64,000 bases of DNA from Lepisosteus oculatus (Eukaryota; Chordata; Actinopteri; Semionotiformes; Lepisosteidae). The stretch covers positions 42,412,979-42,476,978 of the forward strand of contig NC_090704.1 of the NCBI RefSeq assembly GCF_040954835.1, read 5' to 3'. Positions 49,670 through 61,362 of this stretch are shown piece after piece. A program made the position numbers and the translations under genes. Each line of letters begins with the position of its first letter. Positions within the stretch are counted from its first letter, which is position 1. The notes under the pieces are model-generated. The model was not told where the DNA came from and did not search any database. It saw only the letters and a program-made list of their open reading frames with translations.

Positions 49670-49936
49670 GTGGACATTTGGCCAGCAGAGGAAAGTGTGA
49701 AAACAGGATAAACAGTAATTTATTGTGTTGGAGTCAATCTTATGTTCACTTTGTATTGTGGCTTGCCTTTGCACGGGAAACCTGTTTTCAACTTCCTGAC
49801 AAGTTCTTGGGGTCTTCTGGGAAGATGTCTTCTGAACGTAAATAAACTACACAGACTTTGCCCAAAGGAGGACTAGAGGTGTCCCAGAGTTATGTACATA
49901 TTTATGTACTCCATTTTTCATTTATATTTAAAAAAT

Positions 49937-49942
49937 AATAAA
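49937..49942 (+). promoter_or_regulatory. DNAI2: DNAI2 polyadenylation signal
   Basis: An AATAAA in AT-rich sequence, followed by TG- and T-rich bases, lies 812 bases after the 49125 stop and 268 after the alternative stop. It is the best transcript-end candidate after the coding exons. Confidence 0.6.
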
Positions 49943-49955
49943 CTGTTTTATTAAT

Positions 49956-52850
49956 CTAATGATGTTGAGTTTTATTTATAAGTCTTCATCTGAATCCTCG
50001 GGATTGATATACAATGATTCTCTTCCATTCAAAAACATGGAAGTTTTTTGAGTAGAACCTATTGTCTCCTAACTTGATCTCACTGACCATACATCAAGTT
50101 AAATTATATGTGAGTGGCAAAACTGTTGAAGAAATGCTATTTTATTAGTAATAATGCTACAGGTAATGCTGCTGTAGTACAAAATAAATTATATCACTTA
50201 GTCAAGCATGGCTTACAATTAGTCTGGTTCTGCATATACAGTAAACTGGAAACATGCCACTGTCATGTATCATTTATTTGAGCAAAAATTAAAGTTTGCA
50301 TGGTGCATCTATAATAAGAAACACAGGTTGCCAGAGGGCTGCCAGAACTGGTCAAGTACTATTGTCGATAACTGGATTTATTTTATGTTCAATAGACAAA
50401 ACTATTAATCATTTAAAGCAGTTTAGTGTTTGAAAATATTACAATTTTAAAACTTTTCAAGAAAGTCATACACACAGAAAGTCTAAATACTGTATATAAA
50501 ATGTATGGATATACCTTTTTAAAATAAAAACATTTACTAGACTTGAAGCATTATGTTAGTGTTTTATTCTCAAGTATTTTTGTCTGATGAAGAATCCAAC
50601 AATAATGTTCTGTTCAATTTATCTTAGCACTTAGTCTCAAAATTGTTTTCACTACGTGATGCCTGGATTTTGAATATAGAACATATTGTGAGAGAAATTA
50701 GCTTGGAAGGTAGCAAAAATAGCCCACACTACAGGAGATAATTTACCTCAGTTATTTACTTGATGAACTGATTGAAAGCTGGTATCTTAAGGTTAATGTT
50801 CTCACACTTGAATCTCATAGGCTGGACAAAGTAAGTGCTTAGTAAAAATGATTATGATTAAGTTTTATGATTTTCAAATTCATAAAAAAAATAATAAAGT
50901 GCCCCAATAAAACAAGTGATGGTAAGTTTAAAAGCATTCAGTGGTGTATTTGAATTCTGTTGGGGGCCTATGGCCTGTTAGTTTAAGTGATTAAGGGATT
51001 CTGCAATGTAATATCACTCTGCAACTCACAAATGGCAACCCACTGAAGCTACAGTAAGTAGGTATGAGCCTGGTCAGTACCTGGATGGAAAAAACTAAGG
51101 TTTCTGCTGGAAGAGGTGTTAGTGGGGCCAGCAGGGGTGCTCACCCTGCAGTCCATGTGGGTCCTAATGCCCCAGTATAGTGACGGGGACACTTTACTGT
51201 AAACAGGTGCTGTCCTTCGGATGAGATGCAAAACCGAGGTCAGGTGGATGCTGAACATTGGTGGTGGTGGAGGGGAGTCCCCATAACCTGTAAAGCGCTT
51301 TGAATGGAGTGTCCAGAAAAGCGTTCAATAAGTGTAAGCAATTATTATTAATAATAATAATGCTGTGCTGCGAGAGACAAAAAGCAATTTCTCAGGTGAT
51401 GCAGCTATCCGTCCGAGTCTGACACCTAACACAAGGACAAGGTTCTGGGCAAAGCAAAATGAAGGAGCAGGTCACAATACCCCGAAGTGTAGCGTTTTTC
51501 GCTTGTTAGCGATTTCCCTTTGATCCCAAGGACTGTGCCCAAGGTTTACAAATTAACGAAGTTCTCTCCTTCTGCTCCCGCTTCTTTTTCCTTCAGCAAA
51601 GTCTTTCTGGAAAAGTGCTTTCACTGTAAAAAGCATTTTTTAAATTCTTATTGACGTCCTTTAAAATATCCCATTTAAGCATACTATCATTTGTCACCAA
51701 GAGGTCCGCATACGCGTCTCCACCCGTTTCCCGTGTTACTCAAGCGCTGGTTCCACTTTGCTTCTAGACCTGAGGGTCACCGTTCACATGAGGCAACAAC
51801 CGATCCAACCTGATATCGTCTAACAAGTGTCACTGTAGCGTCGCAGCGTCCTTGAATCCCTCGCCACAACAGATGTGAATATACAGCAGGAACAGACGCT
51901 GAATACACACCACGTCTACCTGAAGCTACACACTTTAACCCGTACCATTGATGCTTCAGCAGTGAGAGGACACATCCCCGTCACCCTGGTCTGAGGCTGC
52001 AGTGTGTACTGCCTTAGGACTTTCTGACGCACTGGCATTTAAAAAAAAAAAGATTTAAGTCTACACAATCAGAATTATGTGCGCAGCGACATCACCACAG
52101 ATATGAGCCAGCAGCACACACACAACATGGGTTTCATACTGTGCTCAATAACGCGTACTCTAGTCGCGATTTACAGTACAGCAGTTTTTACATGGTTTTA
52201 CTCTGGTTTTCTGCACTCGCTTGTGTCAGACTGGCTGTGACTGAGCACCGTGAATGCCGAGCGCCCGATAGATGGGCGCGTATGTTTTCACATCGATAAA
52301 GCCTTTTACGAGCCAGATGAGCCAGAAGTTATGAATGCATCGGTACAGTAGGTCTACAGTGAGATAAAACATTACTAACCTGCAGTCGACGCGCAGAAGC
52401 ATGACATTTATGACCTGCCGGAGTGCGGGTTCTACCACCAGAGGGCGCAAACGTGCATTCGTAGCTTAAAGGGTGCTTTGACTTTGAGCGTGAGCGTCGC
52501 ATACAGTAATTACCTCATGTCAGGCTGCGAAGACTGCTGTTGTGTACATATACCTCAGTGCCGATCTCTAAGGGATCCAGGAAAACAACACACAAGCGGT
52601 GAGAGAAAAGGGGAGGGAGACAGAGTGAAAGGTTTACAGATAAGCCGCTGACCAGACCGGTTACTGTTACTCTATATACTCAGCTCGCATATAAATACTG
52701 TGGGATTTGTTTTTCTAGAATGGTGGAGACCAAAACTGAGCAGAACTGGTTCCACACCTCATCATAAAAAAAATCTATTGGGGTGACGTTTGAAGTAATG
52801 GTTAGTTAAGCTAACCTATCAACCCTAAATTATTCATTTATAGTGTTTGC
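49956..52850 (+). other. DNAI2-KIF19 spacer
   Basis: The left part is AT-rich with no recognised gene. A truncated 5S-headed SINE sits at 51009-51360. From about 51690 the sequence becomes richer in CpG, as expected near a vertebrate promoter, and probably belongs to the KIF19 upstream region. Confidence 0.55.
51009..51360 (+). mobile_element. 5S rRNA-headed SINE, internally deleted
   Basis: Same head, early body and tail as the 21390 copy, but about 215 bases of the body are missing after AACCGAGGTC. It ends in the same tail and an ATT/ATA repeat. It lies between DNAI2 and KIF19. Confidence 0.75.
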
Positions 52851-52950
52851 TCTCGGTCGATTCTAATCAGCTACGGATCTGGCAGTGTTCGTTTCCCCAG
52901 CAATGAACTGGACGGGCTGCACAGGTGATGAAGTCGGAGACTCTCCGTGA

Positions 52951-53142
52951 ATGTTAGAAATACTGCTTCGTAGCCAAAGAGGAATCGCCAAAGATAACCT
53001 TATCGACCACTGCATTGGAGCTCCGAGTGTCGGACAGCCATGCGGCTGCTCCTTTCCATGCCCTGTGGGTCTTTGTCTTAAGGTAGAGCAGAATCGTACT
53101 CGACTCGACCTCGGCAGCGCATTGAGCTACCGAATTATCTAA
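52951..53142 (+). other. Upstream ORF in the KIF19 leader
   Basis: An ATG-initiated 63-codon frame ends in TAA at 53140-53142, three bases before the KIF19 ATG and in the same frame. Its start context is poor. It has no family resemblance and may be regulatory or accidental. Confidence 0.35.
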
Positions 53143-53145
53143 GCC

Positions 53146-53184
53146 ATGAAAGACACAGGTGAATCAAAGGACCAGCAACTCACG
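53146..53184 (+). CDS. KIF19: KIF19 first coding exon
   Basis: Thirteen codons from ATG, MKDTGESKDQQLT, ending on a codon boundary at a consensus GTAAGT donor. An in-frame TAA lies just upstream, which fixes this ATG as the first possible start of the frame. Confidence 0.94.
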
Positions 53185-55825
53185 GTAAGTGTTCTGTACG
53201 TACTCCTCCTGTGTGAACGAGGAATAGACGTGGACCGACCGAGAGGTCAGAACTGTTACTGTTATAGGCTGTGCTAGACAGTAATTTATCGTGCAAATAA
53301 AAGAATTGATGCTCTACGTGATCGTTACCTAAATTATCAGTCAGTTTTGTCGGACAGCATCATTTTAGAAAAATCATGTTGTTTTTTTTAAATGTTTTTC
53401 GTCCAGATTCCTCTTTCCAAAAATAGATCATCAAAACCCAACCTGAAGTGATTTACATTAGAAGCACCAAACCAGCACAACCTACGGTACTCACACCCCG
53501 AGAGAATATCCTTGGGCCAGACCGGTTTCTTTCACAAAATCAAGTTTCAAATTCGAAGTTTTGTACTAGGTGATAGGTCTGCTTGTAAGCGGCATGAACA
53601 TTAATGACACATTTAAGAAGCATGAGCTCGATCACACAAGCTGTCAAATGCATGAATAACGCCTTATTCGTAATTCACAGTATCTATGAAGTCAACTGAA
53701 TGAAGCTTTATATATTATTTCCTAACTTTCCTATTATTGCTTTTAGAAACACTGCTGTTAATTCAGAATTTGTGCTAAACGTATTGAGCATAGAGACTGT
53801 TATCAGTTTAACTAGGCAGCCAGATTAAAATAACGGCTTTGAGGTTTACATTAACTGGTTCCTAATCTTACTGCCCAAATAACGATTACAGTGCAGTCCT
53901 GTGCTCTTGCCCTGTGCTTCAGTAATGCATGGATATTTCCATTCTCCAAGCATCGGTACTGTCACACTGTAAAAATAGCACAAAAATAGCTCCCCTCGTT
54001 CAACATTTATGTTTCTCCCTTGACTGCTTCACAAATGTATTTCTCAATTGACATGCTTATACCTTTTTGCTGCTGTGTGAGCATTTGTACAAGCAACTAG
54101 CAACAGCGACAATAATCGCTGTTATACAATAATCTATTGTATATCTCTCCTTGCAACAGAACTAAAACCAGGACGGGATATCCATTCTTTAAATTAATCT
54201 AGTTAGTTTTAAAAGTAGCACTATTGTCATGCAGGGAAATGGTGGGAGTTTTATTTGATAAAAAATCAAATCCTGACATCTTTTTCTCTGAAATATTTCT
54301 GGAGCAAAGATTTACAGTATATGTTTTTCTCCTGACTGCGACCTTCTACCTTTAAAATTTTGCTGGCAGAGACAGCAACCAGCAGGGATGCAAAATTATC
54401 CGCATGATAAATATTGCAGCTTTGGGCCTCTTTATCCTATAACCTGAATACGTTTTTTGATCCGATGATTTTACTTTTTGTCAAACATATTCTCACGTTT
54501 GGGGCAGGGATGACTGAGGCTGTCTTGAGCCTCACACTTCAGACGAGCTCGAGCTGAGTTTGTATGAGGCTGAGGAAGAAATGCAGAATAAATCTTAGTC
54601 GTTTCAAAATGTAACAGCTTTACTTTGTGTTTGGTCAGTTCTGAGGGTTAGGAACAGGCACTCTTCTAAGCTGTAAAGAACAGCACAAAGCACACTAAAG
54701 AGGCAGGCAAAACGTGGAATCAGACAGCTTGACAGGGGTCCAGACAGATGAACACAGTGATGCAGCTCACCCTGCACACCTCAAACTCCTCTTCTCCAAG
54801 CCCATACGCAGGAGCCCCTATTTCTACTCCTGTCCCCTCACACACCATGACTGGATGTAAGTAAGGGGGTTCACTTTTAGTTGGAAAGAGCAAACACGCT
54901 CAAAAGGGGACCAGAGTCTTTTTTTCCCACAGAGAAGCCTTCCTGTTGCCATATTGTTTCTGGCAGCTCTATCACCCTGTGGCTCCCAACAGGCAGCCCA
55001 ATGGAGCTCAACAGGTGTGAGCCTGGTCAGCACCTGGATGGGAGACCTTCTGGGAAAGCAAAGGCTGCACCTGTGTGTGTTCTAATGCCCAGTATAGTGA
55101 TGGGAAAACTATAGTGTAAAATAGGCACTATCCTTCGGATTAAATGTAAAACCAAGACCCTTCGTCGTCGTTAAAAATTCCAGGGCATTTCTCACAAAGA
55201 GTAGGGGTGTTCATCCAGTGTCCTGGTCAAATTTCACCCTGGCCTTTTTCAATCATGGCCTCCTAATAATCCCCATCTATTAATTGGCTTCATTGCTCTG
55301 TTCTCCTCCCCACTGATAGCTGCTGTGTGGTAAGTTGAGTGGAGTGTCTATAAAAGTGCTATATACTGTAAGTGTCATGATGTCTTTCTAGTCTACAGCA
55401 AGACACATTGGCCTAGGGCATCTGAGTCCCAAATGTCTCTCTCGCAATGTGTGACCGCTCCAGTATCATTACACTTTATAATAAATGATACCAGGTAACT
55501 GGAATTAAATAAATATTTGCCAATATTACCATATAATATAATAATAAATAAAAGTTTATTGTTCTGCAATAGACTGAAGATCATTACACTTGATCTGATT
55601 AAGCAGAAAGCAAGATTTGAGTCAGTGTGCTCACTGAAAGTATTCCAGTTTGCTTTAACAAGCTTGTAAAACTGAGGCGCTCTGTCATGTGAAAGTCTGA
55701 TCCTGCTGCCGAAGTGCTGATCTCTGTGTTTCAAATGTGTCCAGGTGGCCCTGCGAATTCGCCCACTGAGTGATGCAGAACAGGAGGAGTCAGCCTCTAT
55801 AGTGGCCCATAAAGTCGATGACCAG
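53146..55825 (+). CDS. KIF19: KIF19, kinesin-8 family member 19 (first two coding exons)
   Basis: Plus-end kinesin-8 motor that depolymerises microtubules at cilium tips and limits cilium length. Two coding exons are present: 53146-53184 (MKDTGESKDQQLT) and 55745-55825 (VALRIRPLSDAEQEESASIV then AHKVDDQ). The human protein begins MKDSGDSKDQQLMVALRVRP, so the start and first motor-domain strand are clear. The ATG has a purine at -3. The remaining motor exons, including the nucleotide-binding loop, were not found and must lie beyond 64000. The gene is therefore cut by the window, not truncated in nature as far as can be seen. Its order after DNAI2 matches human. Confidence 0.95.
53185..55744 (+). 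other. KIF19: KIF19 intron 1 (2.6 kb)
   Basis: AT-rich sequence with one diverged 5S-headed SINE (54961-55376). Nothing else is recognised. Confidence 0.75.
54961..55376 (+). mobile_element. 5S rRNA-headed SINE, diverged and partly deleted
   Basis: The 5S-like head (GAGCCTGGTCAGCACCTGGA, GGGAGACC) and central body (CCTCCTAATAATCCCCATCT) are clear. The region before the tail is deleted. It is more diverged than the 21390 copy. It lies in KIF19 intron 1. Confidence 0.75.
55745..55825 (+). CDS. KIF19: KIF19 second coding exon
   Basis: 27 codons opening with VALRIRPLSDAEQEESASIV, the first beta strand of the kinesin motor (VALRIRP). The acceptor is TGTCCAG and the donor is GTGAGA. Confidence 0.95.
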
Positions 55826-58800
55826 GTGAGACATTTATATTCAATTACCTGTGCTTCTCCAGAGATATGACTGCAGTTATTCCACATCGCCAGTCAAAGG
55901 TGCTTAGTGGCAATATTATCTGTACTACACAACCACGAAGCTGACATCTTGTGTTTGTTGTGTACTTCTCTGAAATAAATGTGTTGTGTTATGTTCACCA
56001 AACATACTGCAGACTGTGTCACTTCAGTTTTTATTCCATTCTAACCTAAGTGATGTGCCTGAAAGTACTTGATCCAGTTGGTTTTCTTGAGGTATAGCTT
56101 TCAGGTTGAGCTGGCTGAGAAAAGCTGTGATGAAGTGGGGGATGATGTGGGGTAGAGGTGGGGTGCACTTGGGATTATGAAGCCAGTGGACAGTTTGCAA
56201 AAGAAGATTCACAACGTGACAGCAATGTGTAATTTTTCTGTGCCTCAGCAGTCAAACTGCTTGGTTGAAAAATCCCTCAACAGCAATGTTTTGAGTCTCT
56301 TTTTTTGTCCCCTTAGTACATGTAGTGTATAAAAGATACAGTGCTGTTATTCTGCCTCTCCCATCTAAACAAGTACTGTATACTGTATAAATAAATGAAC
56401 AAGTCCTTAGGCCAAGTTAGAAGATTCAGATCATTTGTTATCACATGCTGCCATTAACTTGTAATCAGATTTTCAGCAGGCAGACTTCTGATTGTCCCAG
56501 TTGGCAACAATGTCATTTTAGCAGCAGATGTGGAAGAAAACGAATGACCGTTGTGTGGGTAAAGGGCAGGGGAGCTCACTGCTTGCCTGGAGTTGACAGA
56601 CACTTTTAAGAAACTCTCTCTGGGACAGCCCCAGGAGAACAAGTTGCAGGGGCAATTATAGTTGTGTTCCTATATCGTACAGGCTCTTACATCATGGGTT
56701 TGATGAGACCCAGGCTCCTGTGACACTGTGAGCTCACAGACCATTGTCTGCCATGGTGACAGTCCCTGTCAGCTGACACAGCTCAGCTTTACAGCAGCTA
56801 CTGTACAAAGAGACCGTACACTGCACCTCTTTCCAGTTTGACTGCACTGAGATTTGTTCACCTGCACCACATGGAAAGCCATTAATACTGGAAGGACTAC
56901 CACCTAGCAGATATTGGGGAGTTTTCTTCATTGGTTAATTGTTGTTGGTTATTGGTTATTGGGGAGATGTCCAATCCTGTTTCTGGAGCACATTTTCATG
57001 GTGTTCAAAGAAGCAGCACCTTAAGAGCTGAGAGGCACTGTTAAATTGCTCAGAGTTAAGCCTGAAACCAGCTGGGTTTGCCCAGACAGAGTGAGTTAAA
57101 ATGAAAACCTGCAGATAAACTGGCCCTGCAGGACCAGGAGTGGGCAGCCTTAGGTTAGGTCCTGACTCACTGTCAATAACAACCAGATCCTATAGTCCTT
57201 CCATTAAATATGGCGACTGTATTCAAGGGCATGGAGACAGATTAGTCTGGTTTGAACTGGCAGCACAGACAAGTCCTTTAAAGCCAGGCAGATCTGGATT
57301 TTAGGCAGGGTAAGATCATCTTAAACGTCCACCATCTGCTGCTATGCAGGAGTGGGCACAAATCCTGAGGCTTGAGAGTCTTGTTCTTATCCATATCATC
57401 AATAATGGCAGATATACAGTACTGTGCAGTATGTTCAATATCTAAAAATGGGATGGATTTAATGAGTCCATGTTGATGGATTCAATGAAGCAGGGGGATT
57501 GGTTTTGCCCAGTTCGTTAAACGGATGCAAGCTGACTCTTTTGGAGGCTTGCTGTCTGTTTTGATCTGGTAATTGAAAAAGATGGGATGCTTCACACCTT
57601 GTGAATAGTGAAAAGGAACGATCCTAACAGAGTGGGGTTTTGTTGTGAAATGCAAAAGCTTCTCCAGCCTTTGGCTGTGTGCTGTGTGATTAATAAATTA
57701 CATTTCTTTCTGAGAAAGTGTGCCACCTACAGTACATGTAGCCTAGATCTTGAGAAGCACATTAAATGACACATTGACACCGTATTGAAGTGGGAGTTTG
57801 TTTGTGCGTGTTTTGATAATGAGCAATTGCACTCTCATTTTGCATGTATGTGTTTTCTGTCCTCATTGATTAATGTGCCTGACTTCCTGGTGCCGTTCTT
57901 TGCTTGCTCACATGTTGCTGTGCTTTCTGTACATGGAGACAAAAAGTATCAATTCTCAATAGTGCAAACACACAAGGTTCAGGACAGGAAATGAAAAAAA
58001 ACAACTATGAAAGGGAACTTAATCTGAAGGAAAGTGAAAGCTCTTAAGGGCACGCTTTGACTGACAGGTTTATTTGGCGTCATTGATATGTGATAGGGTT
58101 CTTACATTGTTCTTCGTGTCAGATATGCTTTTCTGGGAGAGCTGAGCAGTGTTGTGTGTCCAGGCTGTTATAAGCAGGCTCCAATGACTCTTCTTAAGAT
58201 GTGTTCTCTATAGTTAGGATACGAGAGGAAGAGGCAGACGAACCTCTGTCTCTCTGCTTGGAGAAAGATGGTCTTAAGAAGAAACAGAAGAAGAAACATA
58301 TATTTCTGTACATTTCTTCTTTAACCAAAAACAAACAGCAAATATTTCCATTTTACTTTTGCTTTTCCACAGTTATGGATTAGTAACCATAACCTTTTAT
58401 GTTTCTTAAACATACTATTCCAGTGGGTCATACATATAGATAACCAGTACCTTATAAAGGTTTGCTGTGACAATTGATTCTAAGGTAAGCGGGCAAAATG
58501 GGATGATATGATATTAATGGTAATCTTTCAAAATTCTGTATGGTCTCTTAATATGCCCCATGAAGTGCTCAGTGCCACGACTGGACTGTGTTGTTGGAGC
58601 ATGCTGAGGTAGCAGGATGTAGCTCCTGTTGTTTTAGAGCCTGTAAAGGGCACAAAGCCCGGGCAACACTGCCAGGAGCATAGTGGAATGGTTTATAGGT
58701 AGGCCATGTCTCCATGGCGACACAGAGACAAGGTCAGGTCCATTGTTTGGTTTTCAGTACTGTAGGCCTTTGGAAGAAACATCAGATGTGTCAGATAGGA

Positions 58801-61311
58801 TGGGAAAGAAGAGGGAGGGGTGTCTTGTGTTTTACGGCCCCAGGCAGTCACAACTTGAATATGGAAAGGTAATGTTTTATCTTTCTAAGTTAATTTGTTT
58901 ACATTAGCCAGACCAGAAAGCTTTACCCAAAGAAGCTGACATTTAAATGCCAGTTAACACATTTTTGTTTTAAAAACACATGACTGTTGCTAAATCAGGC
59001 ACTCCATGTTTATGAGGAAAACATCTCCGCAAATCAGAAAATCATCCACCTGTAGCCAGTTTGTAGACCCCAGAGAATCAGGCAATGGGTCTTTAGTGAA
59101 ATTTGGCGAAAATTCCTGACTCTCTCCTTTCGATTCCCAACCCTTATCGTCCTGAATTGAAACATGCACAACGGTTTCTTTGAGAAACAGGTGGCCAATA
59201 CAAATTTCTAACAAAGAAAAGTACAAAATTCTGCTTCAGGATCCAGAAGAATACCTGGGCTAACAGAACAAAGACTTTACTATAAAGAGCTCCTTTGGGG
59301 CTTTACCTGATAACACAGCACAGTGAGTCTGCAGATTCTCTTTTTGTCAACAACAAAGCAAACTTTCTGAGCCTTATGACTGCAGGTCTGTTATCAAGAT
59401 TTGGATTGCTTTAACTGGGCCTAAGACACATTAGTGTCAGGTGCTGATTAAATCATTCAAATAAATATGTGTGCACATATAAATGGATATTTCTTAGAAG
59501 ATAGACATTGATATACTGTAATAATGATGCATGTACATACGGTAATACAATGCAAGTTAAATTTGTTTTAGTTTTTAGAATCCTCACAGAGGCCACTAAC
59601 ATAGCCTTTATCCTTAATTCAAGTTTTTAAATAATGTATGGTGAATTCTTCATTTCTTTAAATAGGACAGAGAAGTAATATGCTAGGTTGTTTTTCCTTC
59701 TGGAGAATGCCTTCAAGAAGCATCTGTTATCACAAGGCAGTTGAATTTAGTCAAGTCGTCATAAGAATAAATAAACAAATGAGCCTAAAAGAGGATTGGT
59801 TGGAAAAACCAAGTTTCCATGTACAACAGTGTCGATGTCAGATGGTCAGTCACAGTAAAGCTTAAGAGTTTGCCATAGTCAGAGGAGACTGGGAAACAAA
59901 AGAGAGGGTGAAGGAAGGGCTCCTTCCTGGAGAGGAGTTTAATCTGTTTATCCTAACTGATGGTCTTAACCCTGCTCCACGAGCTGCTTACACAACCAGA
60001 TTCTTTTAAGTGGATCAGAAGCCTCGACATTAATAAGAGCTCTGTAGTGGAACAGGTTGAGCCTTATGTCTGAGCTTGCCTTGCTAGACATAGTGCAGGC
60101 TTAATTCAGTACTGTAGGTCTGGTGAAGGGAAGAAGCTGGTGACCAGATCAGCTTGTTTTAACTCTCTTGAGTGGGACGTCTGGTACATACAGTACAGTA
60201 GATATCATGAAATATGAAAAATTCTATTAAAAAAATTCTTACCTTTTCACTAATAGGTGTCCAAGTTGACACTGCGTAGTACTCATTACACATTTTCATG
60301 GTACGTTGTCTGGAGTTCTTCTTTAAGGAAAGGGGAATACGTGTGGCCAAGCCAGGAAGGAAAGCCCTCTAAGGACTCTCTGTTACTTGAAAGATTTTGG
60401 TGCCACTTCACAGCTCTCGTGTGTCAGTGTTATTCATTTTTAATCAATATGGTCCTGCGCATCAGGGGTTTTGGTACCATGGCCTAAGGCAGTTTTAGCC
60501 GCGGGTTAGAAACCAAACGATTACAATTCATTGTGAAAATATTAGCAAAGACTCACTTCTGTATTGTTCCTGTAACATAATACAAAGTTTTTGACCTGTG
60601 AGTTACAATGCATTCCAGTCCACAGCATGTGCCTGTGTCTCTGTCTTCCAGTTGGCCATGTGAGTCTGAGCAGAGAAGGGCTCTTGTGTAATTGAGAGAA
60701 GAGCTCTGGGCGCCTCTTTACTCCATCTAGCCACTTAATACCTGTTATGCAATGGGTAGCTGGGGGAGTGGCAGGGCTAATGAAGAGCTCTCGTGCAAAT
60801 TAAGACCAGAGCCTCATCAATTTTAAAATCCAAGTCTGGTGAAAAATGTGGATCTTCAACTTGGTGCTGTTTACTTTGCTTTCCCAATTAGGAGAAAAGT
60901 CTGTTTTTGTCACTATGCGTGGCAATGCGTGGAAATGCATGGCATTATAAAAATGTTTGGGAACTTTAATATTTAATTGTATCTCTGCATGAATTCTTTC
61001 TTATGTCAGATTTGGGTACTGGGGCGTTAAGCTGTTCTGAGCACAACTGTACAGTACTGTACACATCCCAATAATCTTCTCATTTCACCGAGCCTGGATG
61101 ACAGATAAATCTTAGTAATGAAACTGTGGAATCTCAAAAGAATATTGTTTTTGAAAGCAAAAAGCATTCTGTCTCAAGCATACTGTGAGTCCATATTGTG
61201 CCTCCAACATGGCATGACATTGTGGAAGTAGTTATTGAACTGTTTCTTCTGTTTTGGGGTGTGGGGGAGCTGGAGCTTATCCTGGCAAGCAATGGGTGCA
61301 AGGACTCCGGG

Positions 61312-61362
<51 letters not shown>

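Noticed and set aside
51782..51796. Weak X-box-like sequence upstream of KIF19 (GTTCACATGAGGCAAC region)
   Set aside because: The left half-site has two mismatches and it lies about 1.35 kb before the start codon, so it is not convincing.
55393..55887. 164-codon open frame on the minus strand
   Set aside because: It overlaps KIF19 exon 2 in antisense, has no family resemblance and no splice or promoter support.
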